NCBI GenBank assembly: GCA_033720975.1
Contig: JAWWBL010000010.1
Location: forward strand, 1 to 30,945
Direction: 5' to 3'
DNA length: 30,945 bases
Source of the DNA: JAWWBL01 sp033720975
Lineage (GTDB): Bacteria; Actinomycetota; Acidimicrobiia; Spongiisociales; ZC4RG35
This document shows, in pieces, positions 22,252 through 30,923 of this stretch (positions are counted from its first letter, which is position 1; each line of letters opens with the position of its first letter). The notes below the pieces were generated by a model, which did no database searches, was not told the DNA's origin, and was given only the letters and a program-made list of their open reading frames with translations. A program made the translations under genes and the position numbers.

Positions 22252-23385
22252 GTGCTCGGCGTAGCCGCCGTGCACCTCGTCGTGGGCTGGCTGTACAGCA
22301 GCGGTTTCAGGCGTGATGCGCTGACCATCCGCCAGCGGGCCGACGACCCCGAGATCCTGGTGAGGGAATTGAGCAACGACACCATCACGCTGGAGGCTCC
22401 CCGCCCCCGTCAGGACATCGGGCATCCCGGCACGCTGGGGCTCTATTGGGATGGGGGATATTCGCAGGTCAACGACGTGGTAGACGTCCGTGACGGCAAG
22501 GTCCTCAGACTGTTCACCCACTTGAAAGGCGAGCTGCCTCCGCTGTGCCCGGATGGGTCTCTTGACACTTGTCAGGCGGTGAGTCTCGGCTCTTACGCGT
22601 TCCCCGACAACCCGGCCGACGTGGGTCTGGACTTCAGGGAGATCGAGTACACGTCCCCGCTGGGGGCCATGGGTGGCTGGACGATTGAGTCGGGTTCAAC
22701 CCGATGGACCCTCCACATTCACGGCTGGGGTGCTCATCGTCGAGAGGCCCTCCGACTGCTTCCACCGATAAACGCGGAAGGATGGAACTCCCTGGTCATC
22801 GATTACCGCAACGACGAGGACGCCCCGACCGATCCTTCGGGCCACTATCGGTTCGGACTGTCGGAATGGGAAGACGTCGAAGCCGCGGTGGCCCAGTTGA
22901 GCGCCATGGGGGCAACCGACATAGTGCTGGTCGGGTACAGCACGGGCGCGGCTCACGCAATGGCATTCCTAGAGCGGTCCGAGTTGGCAGACAAGGTTGG
23001 CGGCCTGGTCTTTGACTCGCCCAACATCAACCTTGCCTCGACGGTGCGGCACGGGTCGCGTGGAGCGCGCTTGCCCTTCGTCAGGATTCCTCTAACCCGT
23101 CTGATGATTGAGTTCGGGATGTGGATCTCGGACCTGCGATGGAAGGTCGACTGGGTGGCCACCAACTATCTCGAGCGGGCGCCTGAGACGATCGGGGTCC
23201 CGATCCTGGTATTTCACGGATCCGCCGATCGGAGGGTCCCGGTCGCTGTGAGCCGGACTCTCGCGGACATGCTCGGCGGTCTCGTGACCTACGTCGAGAC
23301 TCCTGCTGCCGGACACGTGATGAGTTGGAATGCCGACAGGGAGCGATACGAGCGAGCCCTTACCGGTTTCCTGAGAGGCCTTTAG
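22252..23385 (+). CDS. Alpha/beta hydrolase with N-terminal membrane anchor
   Basis: A serine hydrolase of about 377 residues. The C-terminal domain has the nucleophile elbow GYSTG (Ser230), acid Asp326 in HGSADRRVP and His355 in AAGHVM, a full catalytic triad, with an oxyanion-type HIHGWG (155-160). Upstream are a hydrophobic N-terminal segment and a domain of about 130 residues that I do not recognise, with a Cys pair (Cys99, Cys107). The start is uncertain: GTG 22252 is the only standard start in frame and truncates the hydrophobic segment. Sense codons continue back to 22213 (including ATC 22222 and CTG 22231). It overlaps fabH convergently by four bases. Confidence 0.82.
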   Translation: MLGVAAVHLVVGWLYSSGFRRDALTIRQRADDPEILVRELSNDTITLEAPRPRQDIGHPGTLGLYWDGGYSQVNDVVDVRDGKVLRLFTHLKGELPPLCPDGSLDTCQAVSLGSYAFPDNPADVGLDFREIEYTSPLGAMGGWTIESGSTRWTLHIHGWGAHRREALRLLPPINAEGWNSLVIDYRNDEDAPTDPSGHYRFGLSEWEDVEAAVAQLSAMGATDIVLVGYSTGAAHAMAFLERSELADKVGGLVFDSPNINLASTVRHGSRGARLPFVRIPLTRLMIEFGMWISDLRWKVDWVATNYLERAPETIGVPILVFHGSADRRVPVAVSRTLADMLGGLVTYVETPAAGHVMSWNADRERYERALTGFLRGL

Positions 23386-24359
23386 AACTGGACGGCAGCC
23401 GCTGCCCAGTGAAATCCCGCGCCAAAGGCAGTCAGCAACACGAAGTCGCCTTCTTTGATTCTGCGCTGGCTCACTGCTTCCCAAAGCGCGAATGGGACCG
23501 TGGCCGAACCAGTGTTGCCGTACTCGTGTACGTTGACGAAGACCCGGTCCTCGCCCAGGCCCAGCTTCTTGCCAACGGCATCGATGATCCTCTTGTTTGC
23601 CTGATGCGGTATCACAAGGGCAACGTCGGAGATCGTTCTGCCGACGCTCCGGAGGACCTCCATGGAGGCTTCACTCATCCTTCTGACTGCCTCGACAAAC
23701 ACCTTGCGGCCATCCATGATCAGCCGGTTGTAGTCCCCGCTCTTCAAAGATGCCTCGTTGAACGGATTCTTGGTCCCACCCGCGGCAAGCGTGAGGATTC
23801 CGGCGCTACCTCCGTCGGTGCCCGAGACAGCTGCGAGCACCTCGGCCTTGCCTCCCTCCGGGCCAACCACGACAGCGCCGGCGCCGTCGCCAAACAAGAC
23901 TGCCGTGGCCCGGTCCTGCTGCGAGATCATCTTGGATATCAACTCGACACCGATCACCAGGATGTTCTTAGGGCTAACGGCAATGCGGGATCGGGCCACG
24001 TCGAGGGCCTGGATGAACCCGGCACATCCGCTTCCCCCCAGGTCGTACGCTGGGATTTCTCGACACCCGAGCTGGTGTTGCACAAATGCCGCGGTGTCAG
24101 GCGTCATCGCCTCGGGAGTGTCGGTTGCCACAACGATCTCGTCGATGTCCTCCGGAGTCAGGCCGGCGTCCTCGATGGCGACTTCAGACGCCCTGGCGGC
24201 GAGAGAAAGAGTGCTCTCGTCGTCAGCCGCATAACGGCGCCGCTTTATACCGGTTCGCTGGGTGATCCACTCGTCCGTGGTATCGACCCAATTGGCCCAG
24301 TCGTCGTTGGTGATGACCCTCTCGGGTGCATACCCCCCAAATCCGAGAATGCTTGCCAC
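23382..24359 (-). CDS. fabH: Beta-ketoacyl-ACP synthase III (FabH)
   Basis: A 325-residue KAS III that condenses an acyl-CoA with malonyl-ACP to start fatty-acid synthesis. The catalytic triad is complete: Cys112 in GGSGCAGF, His252 in IPHQANKRI and Asn282 in YGNTGSATVP. Also present are the TTDEWITQRTGIKRRR N-terminal motif and the GDGAGAVVV loop; the length is normal. It starts with GTG at 24359, six bases after a TAGGCT box. No other fab gene is nearby. An OleC/HMG-like or secondary-metabolite KAS III is possible, but the motif set is that of ordinary FabH. Confidence 0.94.
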   Translation of the reverse strand: MASILGFGGYAPERVITNDDWANWVDTTDEWITQRTGIKRRRYAADDESTLSLAARASEVAIEDAGLTPEDIDEIVVATDTPEAMTPDTAAFVQHQLGCREIPAYDLGGSGCAGFIQALDVARSRIAVSPKNILVIGVELISKMISQQDRATAVLFGDGAGAVVVGPEGGKAEVLAAVSGTDGGSAGILTLAAGGTKNPFNEASLKSGDYNRLIMDGRKVFVEAVRRMSEASMEVLRSVGRTISDVALVIPHQANKRIIDAVGKKLGLGEDRVFVNVHEYGNTGSATVPFALWEAVSQRRIKEGDFVLLTAFGAGFHWAAAAVQF

Positions 24360-24365
24360 GATTGG

Positions 24366-24371
24366 AGCCTA
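24366..24371 (-). promoter_or_regulatory. Possible leaderless -10 box (TAGGCT) before fabH
   Basis: On the minus strand TAGGCT is followed by six bases and the fabH GTG, within the 38-bp gap after the M16 protease gene. No -35 is recognisable. Confidence 0.4.
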
Positions 24372-24397
24372 GGGCCAACACGATCCGGGCGTGGCTC

Positions 24398-27289
24398 TCA
24401 CGGCCGGGGGACAGTCCTGACCTCGATGCGCTGGTCGGGGTTGTAAGCGATCCTGGCAAGGTCTCTGACATCTTCTGGTGTGATCTCGAAGATCACCTGA
24501 TAGCGGAGTGCCAGCTCGACCACCGGCTCATCGGGGTAGAGGAAGGCGTTGATGAGCGCGTCTGCGAGCAGACCGTTGTTGATGAGGCCGTATTCGGTTG
24601 AGAGCTGCTCGATTGCTGTTGTGAATTGCTCGCTTGTCGGGCCGTTCTGCTGCAGATCGACCAGGTCCGCCATGATCTCGCTGCTTATCCGCTCGAGGTC
24701 CTCGGGATCCCCGGTCGCCCTCACGAACGCCTCGGCGAAAGGATCCGGGTCTCTCTGTAGGTCGATGCCGGTGAAGACTGCGTATGTCGCCGAGAGACCC
24801 TCGCGGATGCGGTCACGGAGGCGGGCGTCGACGATCAGCTCGAGCACTCGCGCTGTTATGCGGTCGTGTAGCAGGGGCTCGAAGGGATTGGTGAAGTAGA
24901 GATCGACACGGCCCTGGGGGTCGCTTCCAGCCTCCACCGTGAACAACTGCACCTCCCGCGGCGGCAGAGGCTGGTTGTCGACGAAGTCCTCCCGTTCAGG
25001 AGAGCCGGGAAGGGTCCCGATATAGCGGGCAGCCAGGTCGACCATGGTGTCGACGTCGAAATCGCCGACAAAAGCGAAGGCGAAGTCTCCGGCGTTGGCG
25101 AACCGCTCCCGGTACACCCGCTCGGCAGCCTCGACGTCGTATTCGGCGAGCTGCTCTGGCGACGGGATCACGAAGTAGCGGTCGTTCTCGCCGTAGTAGC
25201 CCTCGTTCAGGGCCTCGCTCCTCAGGAGGTCGGGGATGTCGTCTTTGGAGGCGTTGAGCGTGGCCATCTCATCGAGCACTGCGTCCAAGGCGACGCTGCT
25301 CACACGCGGAGCCGTCATGTAGAGATGGATCAGCTGCATCATCACCTCTGCGTCGGCAACGGCGGCATTGGCAACCAGGCCCTCCCGCGTCTCCGACACC
25401 CAAGGGAACACATTCACCACGGAGTCGGCGAGCAGACGATCGAGCGTTGGTTTGTCCGCCGGCCCGAGCCCGCTTCTGTTGATGATGTCGATGATCAGCT
25501 CCATCTCAGGCAGGTCTTCGATATCCAGCACAGACGTGCCGCCGAAGCTCGACGCCTGCATGTGAACCAGGCCCTCAGCGATGTCCGTCTCCCAGAAATA
25601 CGCGGTTGCTCCATTGGCGAACACCACTATTTCGAATCCAAAGTCTGCGTCTTGCTCCCGCGATGCGATGGCACCGGGTTCCGGCGCCTCCATGAGCGTG
25701 TCGATGTCGAGTTCCGACTCGTCCCTTCGCTCGACGGTGGTGGCATCTGCCTGCTCCATCAGCTCGCGAATGCGCTCACCGTCGGGAATCATCGCCGATT
25801 CATCATCGGGCCCGATTGCCAGCACCAAGGGAGCCGTGTCCAACGCCTTCGCCAGGGCTTTCTCGACATCGGCCTTGGTGAGCCGGCCAATCACCCGCTG
25901 GTCCACGTCGAACACCTGCTGGTGGCTCATGATGTGGCCGCCCTCGAGATGGTGGTCGACGAGGCGCGCCGCAAACTCGACATCCTGTGCGGACTCTCGA
26001 CCTTCGTAGGACTGTTCAGCGCTTGCCGAATACCTGGCAATTGCGTCGTCGAACTCGGTGTCCGTTATCCCGAACTCGCCAAACCGCTTCACCTCGAGCA
26101 GAAGTGCGAGGAGAGCGTCTTCGGTCTCTTCAGGTCGCGACTCGACGTCGATGCCGACCAGGCCGATCTGTCTCGAATAGGAGAACTCGGTGGCCGAGGC
26201 CCCGAGAAGTGGCGCCTCTCCGCGTAGCGCGTCGACCTCGAGGCGGCGGGCGAGAATGTCCAGCCCGAGTGAGATCGCGACGGCGTCCTGGTAGTCCCCC
26301 TCCGTCATGAGGGCCCCCGTTGCCTGAGGCCACAGCACAGATGCCGAAGCACTGGTGGCTTCCTCATCCGTGACCCCAAGGGTGCGTGGCTCCGTGGGAG
26401 GCTCGTAGTCCTCGGGTTCCCAAACAGGCGCATCGGCCCTCTGTCCCAAGTCCGAAAAGAGCGCGGTGATCGACGACTCCATTTCATCCACGTCGAAGTC
26501 CCCGACCGCCACGACCGCCATGTTGTCGGGTCGATACCAATCTGCGTAGAACCGCCGAAGCTGATCGGGAGTGGTCGTGCGGATCGACGTGTCGGTGCCG
26601 ATGGGGACCCGGTTCTCGTAGATGGTCTCGGGAAGTATCAGGCTTTGGAACGCCTCCGAAATCCGCCCGTTGAATCCTTGCGCCCTGACCCTCCACTCAT
26701 CGAGAACGACACCACGCTCTTCCACGACATCGGTCTCGGTCAGGGTCGCTCTTCCCGCCCACTCCCGCAGAACGTCCAACCCGAGGTCGACGAGGCCAGG
26801 CTCCAAGGTCGACAACGACAGGATGTAGACCGTTTCGTCAAAGCTGGTGTAGGCGTTGATGTGCGGCCCGAACTGTGGACCAAAAGACTCCAACACCGCA
26901 GTCAGCTCGTTTCGCGGGAACCTCTCGGTCCCGTTGAACATCATGTGCTCCAGGAAGTGGGCAATGCCGACCTGGTCGTCTTCCTCTTGCACCGAGCCCG
27001 CATCCACCACCAGTCGGAGCTCAGCTCGCGTGCCCGGGGAATCGTTGAAACGGATGTAGTAGGTCAACCCGTTGTCGAGTTGACCGACCCTCACCTCGGG
27101 ATCGACCGGGAGGGGAGCGAGGAGCGCCGGGTCGATCGTCGTGGTCGTCGTCGGAGGGACAGTCGTCGTTGGGACCGGAGCCGTGGTGGTCGTCGACGGG
27201 GCTGAAGCAGGTGAGCACGCGCCAAGGGCCAGAGACAGCGCGACCAGCGAAGTGGGAACGAGCAGAGGCTTGGCAAGACGCGCCGTCAT
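24398..27289 (-). CDS. M16 family zinc metalloprotease, lipoprotein
   Basis: A 963-residue protein of the insulinase/pitrilysin (M16) family with two tandem M16 halves. The signal peptide ends in the lipobox LGAC (Cys25), followed by a Thr/Pro-rich linker (about 30-53). The inverted zinc motif HFLEH is at 111-115, with the third ligand in VVEERGVVLDEW at about 190-198, so the N-terminal half is catalytically competent. The C-terminal half (from about 540) lacks HxxEH, as usual. It probably degrades peptides outside the membrane. ATG 27289 begins the signal peptide; the frame is open upstream without function. A TACTGT box lies six bases before the ATG. Confidence 0.93.
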   Translation of the reverse strand: MTARLAKPLLVPTSLVALSLALGACSPASAPSTTTTAPVPTTTVPPTTTTTIDPALLAPLPVDPEVRVGQLDNGLTYYIRFNDSPGTRAELRLVVDAGSVQEEDDQVGIAHFLEHMMFNGTERFPRNELTAVLESFGPQFGPHINAYTSFDETVYILSLSTLEPGLVDLGLDVLREWAGRATLTETDVVEERGVVLDEWRVRAQGFNGRISEAFQSLILPETIYENRVPIGTDTSIRTTTPDQLRRFYADWYRPDNMAVVAVGDFDVDEMESSITALFSDLGQRADAPVWEPEDYEPPTEPRTLGVTDEEATSASASVLWPQATGALMTEGDYQDAVAISLGLDILARRLEVDALRGEAPLLGASATEFSYSRQIGLVGIDVESRPEETEDALLALLLEVKRFGEFGITDTEFDDAIARYSASAEQSYEGRESAQDVEFAARLVDHHLEGGHIMSHQQVFDVDQRVIGRLTKADVEKALAKALDTAPLVLAIGPDDESAMIPDGERIRELMEQADATTVERRDESELDIDTLMEAPEPGAIASREQDADFGFEIVVFANGATAYFWETDIAEGLVHMQASSFGGTSVLDIEDLPEMELIIDIINRSGLGPADKPTLDRLLADSVVNVFPWVSETREGLVANAAVADAEVMMQLIHLYMTAPRVSSVALDAVLDEMATLNASKDDIPDLLRSEALNEGYYGENDRYFVIPSPEQLAEYDVEAAERVYRERFANAGDFAFAFVGDFDVDTMVDLAARYIGTLPGSPEREDFVDNQPLPPREVQLFTVEAGSDPQGRVDLYFTNPFEPLLHDRITARVLELIVDARLRDRIREGLSATYAVFTGIDLQRDPDPFAEAFVRATGDPEDLERISSEIMADLVDLQQNGPTSEQFTTAIEQLSTEYGLINNGLLADALINAFLYPDEPVVELALRYQVIFEITPEDVRDLARIAYNPDQRIEVRTVPRP

Positions 27290-27295
27290 GGGAGA

Positions 27296-27301
27296 ACAGT
27301 A
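27296..27301 (-). promoter_or_regulatory. Possible leaderless -10 box (TACTGT) before the M16 gene
   Basis: TACTGT on the minus strand is followed by six bases and the ATG, in the 25-bp gap behind the SDR gene. No convincing -35 is present. Confidence 0.4.
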
Positions 27302-27314
27302 GACGGATTGGCTG

Positions 27315-28043
27315 CTAGCGCTCTTGGGGCACCCTTGCCAGGGTCCCCTGGTTGGGGACACCCCCAAAGACCCAACCGGCGATGTGCTTGGCGACCCACC
27401 CGGGGCTGTTCATCGTCCCTTCGGCCTTTCTCGATCTGAACATGTCGAGCTCATGTAGAACGTCTCGATCCTGGGTGCGAAGGGTGCGCTGCATGTCGGT
27501 CTCGACCACTCCCGGCGAAATCGCCAAGACCTGCTCAAACAGATCGGGCTCCTCGAGCGCAATCGTCTCAGTGAGCCGATCAACACCAGCCTTTGCCGCA
27601 CTGTACGCCGAGACTCCGGCCATGCCTCTCTGACCCAGCCCGGAGGTGATGTTGACCAGGTTGCCCTTGTGGCCGGCTGCTTCGAGGTGCTCGACATAAG
27701 CGCGTGTGCCGTTGAGAACCCCGCCAAGGTTGACCTGCACATGTGCTTGGAGGGCTGACAACTCCAGATCCCTCTGAGGAACGATGGGTCCCAACTCCGC
27801 CGCGTTGTTGATCCAGAGGTCTATCGGGCCCAGGATCTCACCAACGTCGCTCGCGAACGCCCGCACTGACTCGAGATCGGTCACGTCAGCAGATCGGGAA
27901 ACTGTCTGATCGTTGGGCGCCTCGGGGACGCGTCGCGCACACAGGCCGAGCCGGGCACCTCGCTCCCCGAACCACCGTGCCATTCCTGCGCCCAACCCGG
28001 CACTTGCCCCGGTTATCGCGATGACTTTGGCCTCGACGCTCAC
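27315..28043 (-). CDS. Short-chain dehydrogenase/reductase (SDR)
   Basis: A 242-residue classical SDR. The cofactor motif is TGASAGLG (11-18), followed by NNAA (79-82), Asn106 in VQVNLGG and the catalytic Ser134-Tyr147-Lys151 (YSAAK). The Arg after the second strand (CARR) hints at NADP(H) preference. The substrate is unknown. The start is GTG at 28043. It is 25 bp upstream of the M16 gene on the same strand; the 112-bp gap before it holds a 7-bp inverted repeat (28113-28119 with 28141-28147) but no clear promoter. Confidence 0.92.
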   Translation of the reverse strand: MSVEAKVIAITGASAGLGAGMARWFGERGARLGLCARRVPEAPNDQTVSRSADVTDLESVRAFASDVGEILGPIDLWINNAAELGPIVPQRDLELSALQAHVQVNLGGVLNGTRAYVEHLEAAGHKGNLVNITSGLGQRGMAGVSAYSAAKAGVDRLTETIALEEPDLFEQVLAISPGVVETDMQRTLRTQDRDVLHELDMFRSRKAEGTMNSPGWVAKHIAGWVFGGVPNQGTLARVPQER

Positions 28044-28155
28044 GGTCGCCGTGCGGCTTCACGCGATGCGGGTGGAGCTGTTGCCGGAGTGACACGCGGC
28101 GAATCGGACACAAGCGGGACGCTAGCCCGATCAGTTTGGTTCCCGCTGTGACCAC

Positions 28156-28434
28156 TCAGCCCGGAGCGTCCCGCCAACGCCCGAGAAAATCGATCGAGCC
28201 CAACTCGATCGCGAAGCCCGACCGATTGGCGATGTCGAGTATCACCTCTTCGCCCATGGAGCGGACATGAAAGCCATCCGACTCCGGCGAGATGCTGATC
28301 TCGTCGAGCGACCAGGCGGCAAGTTCGGTCCCGTCAAGCCTCACCGTCAGATCAGTGTCGGTGAGGTCCACCACCACGCCAAGCGGGGAACCGAGGTGGC
28401 CTGGCCTACGAAGGCGTGCATCGAACGAACTCAT
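28156..28434 (-). CDS. Small conserved-looking protein, 92 aa, function unknown
   Basis: A soluble, acidic, mostly beta-strand protein with no Cys pattern, signal peptide or membrane helix. The alternating strands (SPLGVVVDLTDTDLTVRLDG, then ELAAWSLDEISISPES and GFHVRSMGEEVILDI) suggest a small beta-sandwich or PH-like fold. The family is not recognised. ATG 28434 is preceded by GGAG at short spacing. It lies divergent to the sigma-factor gene. The even codon use and ordered hydrophobic pattern support a real gene. Confidence 0.65.
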   Translation of the reverse strand: MSSFDARLRRPGHLGSPLGVVVDLTDTDLTVRLDGTELAAWSLDEISISPESDGFHVRSMGEEVILDIANRSGFAIELGSIDFLGRWRDAPG

Positions 28435-28527
28435 CGCTCCACATCCAAAGCCCCCGACCCGACCCGATATCAGAGTATCTCCTTCCAGCTTCGAGTCCAG
28501 CAGTTTCCCTTCTGGCTGGCAGCATGT

Positions 28528-28558
28528 TTGCCCGTGTCGTGTTTGTGGTACTTAGGAT
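28528..28558 (+). promoter_or_regulatory. Weak promoter candidate for the sigma-factor gene
   Basis: TTGCCC (28528-28533) and TAGGAT (28553-28558) are spaced by 19 bp, ahead of the GTG at 28588. The rest of this 153-bp divergent region shows no further feature beyond a GATACT/GATAT cluster on the minus side (about 28473-28485). Confidence 0.3.
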
Positions 28559-28587
28559 CGGTGTCGTTCCCCGCGATGGTTCTTTGA

Positions 28588-29139
28588 GTGACGAACGAGG
28601 TTTTTGACTCGATCTTGGACGCCGCCAGGACCGGTGCGGATTGGGCCTGGCGGAAGTTCTATGAGGACCTTGCGCCACGACTCAACTCATATCTGAGGCT
28701 CAGAGGAGCGGAAGATCCCGAAGGTCTCGTCGGCGAGGTCTTTTTGGAGGCGGCGCGGGCGATTTCCTCATTTGAGGGCGACGAAAGAGGTTTTCGATCT
28801 TGGCTCTTCACGATGGCCCATTCCCGCCTGATCGACGAACGGCGAAGGCGGACCAGACGCAAGACCGCGCCCGCCGACCTCAGCGACCTGGCTCACGTCG
28901 CGGACGACCAGGACGTAGAAGGTGAGGTCCTTCGCCATCTGGCATCGGAGCGGCTGACCCAGCTCTTTTCGGTGCTCACACCCGATCAGCGTGATGTCTT
29001 GACCCTGAGGATCATCGCTGACCTGTCGGTAGCGGAAACCGCCGCAGTGCTCGGCAAAAGCGCCGGGTCGGTCAAGGTGTTGCAACACCGGGGGTTGAGA
29101 CGCCTCAAACAACTGGAGCAAAAGGGTGTAACCAAATGA
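28588..29139 (+). CDS. RNA polymerase sigma factor, ECF-like sigma-70 family
   Basis: A 183-residue sigma factor with regions 2 and 4 only. Region 2 is visible from LVGEVFLEAARAISSFEG through GFRSWLFTMAHSRLIDERRR, and region 4 from LTPDQRDVLTLRIIADLSVAETAAVLG to GSVKVLQHRGLRRLK, including the helix-turn-helix that reads the -35. This is the ECF layout, without region 1 or 3. The GTG start lacks a clear ribosome site. It overlaps the next gene by four bases (ATGA), the common arrangement of an ECF sigma and its membrane-bound partner. Confidence 0.9.
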   Translation: MTNEVFDSILDAARTGADWAWRKFYEDLAPRLNSYLRLRGAEDPEGLVGEVFLEAARAISSFEGDERGFRSWLFTMAHSRLIDERRRRTRRKTAPADLSDLAHVADDQDVEGEVLRHLASERLTQLFSVLTPDQRDVLTLRIIADLSVAETAAVLGKSAGSVKVLQHRGLRRLKQLEQKGVTK

Positions 29140-29930
29140 GCCGTCTCAACGGTTACCCCGGTATGAGCTCCAGGAACAGCCTCGAAAAGGCTTTCGAAGA
29201 CGCTCTCTCAGGGCGGTCGGACTTCGACGGCCCTGCGCCAGCTGTCGTGGAGCTCGTGGAAACCCTCAGGGCGGAGAGGGACCTGCTCGGCGCGCCGCGC
29301 GGCGCCGATGCACACATCCTCGCCGCCGCGTCGGCTGTTTTGGATGCTGATGCCTCTGCGCCGCGCGCGACGCGCACGCGTCGCAAAGCCAGCAGCCTGC
29401 GGCGCAGGGTTGTTGTTCTTGCTGCCTCATTGGGTTTGGCGATGGCCACGGCAGGGATCGGGCTTGCAGATGACGCGCTGCCCGACGAAGCGCTCTTCGG
29501 GCTCGACATGGCCCTGGAGCGCATGGGGATAGGTGACGGAGGCGCATCGGAGCGAGCTGCCGAAGTCCTGGAACTGCTCAACCAGGGCAAGACCGGCTTG
29601 GCGCTCGCCCATGCGTCGGCAACCGTGGCGACAACCCCTCAGTCCGAGCATGAAGGTGCTGCCCAGCAGGCATTGGAAGCCGTCGCGCAGAGATTCTCTG
29701 CCGAAGACTCGCCGGTCCCGGAAGGAGTGGCTGACTTGATCGCAACGCTCGTCACCTCGGCCGGTGCCGGAGACGGAGAGACCATCGCAGAAGTGGCACG
29801 GGCGATCCGCGACAGCATCGATGTCGGAACCCCGCCGGGGCCACCGGTGGACGTCCCGCCCGGACCGCCGTCTCCACCCGCACCGCCATTCGTGACGATC
29901 CCCGCACCCGTTCCGGCCCCTGGAGACTGA
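29136..29930 (+). CDS. Single-pass membrane protein, putative anti-sigma partner
   Basis: A 264-residue protein with a cytoplasmic-looking N-terminal part (1-90), one membrane helix (about 91-110) and an extracytoplasmic, Ala-rich helical region (about 115-230) ending in a Pro-rich tail (232-262). The stretch DDALPDEALFGLDMALERM just after the helix resembles domains (DUF5667 type) often seen behind sigma factors in actinobacteria. The tight coupling to the sigma gene suggests an anti-sigma or signal-receiving role, but no ZAS zinc motif (HxxxCxxC) is present. ATG 29136 is used for coupling; ATG 29163 is an alternative. Confidence 0.7.
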   Translation: MSRLNGYPGMSSRNSLEKAFEDALSGRSDFDGPAPAVVELVETLRAERDLLGAPRGADAHILAAASAVLDADASAPRATRTRRKASSLRRRVVVLAASLGLAMATAGIGLADDALPDEALFGLDMALERMGIGDGGASERAAEVLELLNQGKTGLALAHASATVATTPQSEHEGAAQQALEAVAQRFSAEDSPVPEGVADLIATLVTSAGAGDGETIAEVARAIRDSIDVGTPPGPPVDVPPGPPSPPAPPFVTIPAPVPAPGD

Positions 29931-29948
29931 GCGCAGTCCGATCCCCGC

Positions 29949-30923
29949 CTAGTGGCCCGCGACCGGCCTCGTTCGATAGGGCGACTCCAGCGACGAGATC
30001 TCCTCAACGGTGAGTGTCACGGAAAGCGCGGCAATGGCGTCTTCGAGGTGCCTCAACTTGGTGGTCCCGACGATCGGAGCGACAACACCCGGTCTGGAGA
30101 CAAGCCACGCCAGAGCCACCTGGGCTCTAGGCAACCCTCGCTCCTCCGCGACATTCCCTACGGCGGTGATCACTGGATCGTGCTCGGGGTCGTCATACCA
30201 CAGCGGCGTGAAGGCGTCGCTCTTGCCCCTGGGGGTGGCTTTCGATTCCGCACTGGGTCGAGCTAAGAGTCCTCGAGCCAGCGGGCTCCATGGGAGCAAG
30301 CCGACACCCATGTCGACACATAGTGGAATCATCTCCCGCTCCTCCTCCCGGTAGAGCAGGTTGTAGTGATTCTGCATGGATACGAACCTGGTCCAGCCGC
30401 CAAGATCCGCCGTGTACTGCGCCTTGGCGAACTGCCACGCGTACATCGAGGATGCGCCGATATACCTGACCTTTCCCGCTCGGATCACATCATCGAGAGC
30501 CTCCATCGTCTCCTCGATTGGAGTGGAGTGATCCCAACGATGGATCTGATAGAGGTCGATGTAGTCAAGGCCGAGTCTCTCCAGTGAGGCGTCGACCGAC
30601 GCGAGGATGTGACGCCGTGAAAGCCCGGCGTCATTAGGGCCATCACCGGTGGGGAAGAAGACCTTGGTGGCAACCACGAACTCTTCTCGCCTTGTGAAAG
30701 CCTTCCTCAGCAGCCTTCCGGTCACCACTTCGCTTGCACCAAGCGAATACACATCGGCCGTGTCGAAGAAGTTGACGCCTCCGTCCACTGCTGCCTTGAC
30801 CAAAGGCTCGGCATCACGCTCGGGGAGCACCCAATCTCGCCATCCGGGATCGCCGAACGACATCATCCCGAGACAGATCTGGGAGACCTTCAAGCCCGCG
30901 TCTCCCAGTGTCACATACTCCAT
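29949..30923 (-). CDS. Aldo/keto reductase
   Basis: A 324-residue (beta/alpha)8 oxidoreductase. The catalytic tetrad is complete: Asp54 in FFDTADVYS, Tyr59, Lys87 in VVATKV and His128 in YQIHRWD. The NADPH-binding end is seen in VAPIVGTTKLRHLEDA. It is closest in pattern to the YajO/Tas-like subgroup of general aldehyde reductases. The substrate is not predictable. It converges on the membrane-protein gene with an 18-bp gap. ATG 30923 has AAAGG five bases upstream. Confidence 0.94.
   Translation of the reverse strand: MEYVTLGDAGLKVSQICLGMMSFGDPGWRDWVLPERDAEPLVKAAVDGGVNFFDTADVYSLGASEVVTGRLLRKAFTRREEFVVATKVFFPTGDGPNDAGLSRRHILASVDASLERLGLDYIDLYQIHRWDHSTPIEETMEALDDVIRAGKVRYIGASSMYAWQFAKAQYTADLGGWTRFVSMQNHYNLLYREEEREMIPLCVDMGVGLLPWSPLARGLLARPSAESKATPRGKSDAFTPLWYDDPEHDPVITAVGNVAEERGLPRAQVALAWLVSRPGVVAPIVGTTKLRHLEDAIAALSVTLTVEEISSLESPYRTRPVAGH

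Noticed and set aside
23325..24446. 373-codon open frame on the plus strand opposite fabH
   Set aside because: FabH has a full catalytic triad and normal length; the opposing frame shows no motif and crosses gene ends.
25325..26227. 300-codon open frame opposite the M16 protease
   Set aside because: No domain or motif, and it lies wholly inside a well-supported gene.
28113..28147. Inverted repeat AGCGGGA/TCCCGCT between the 92-aa gene and the SDR
   Set aside because: Seven pairs with a 21-nt loop could be chance; no supporting context.
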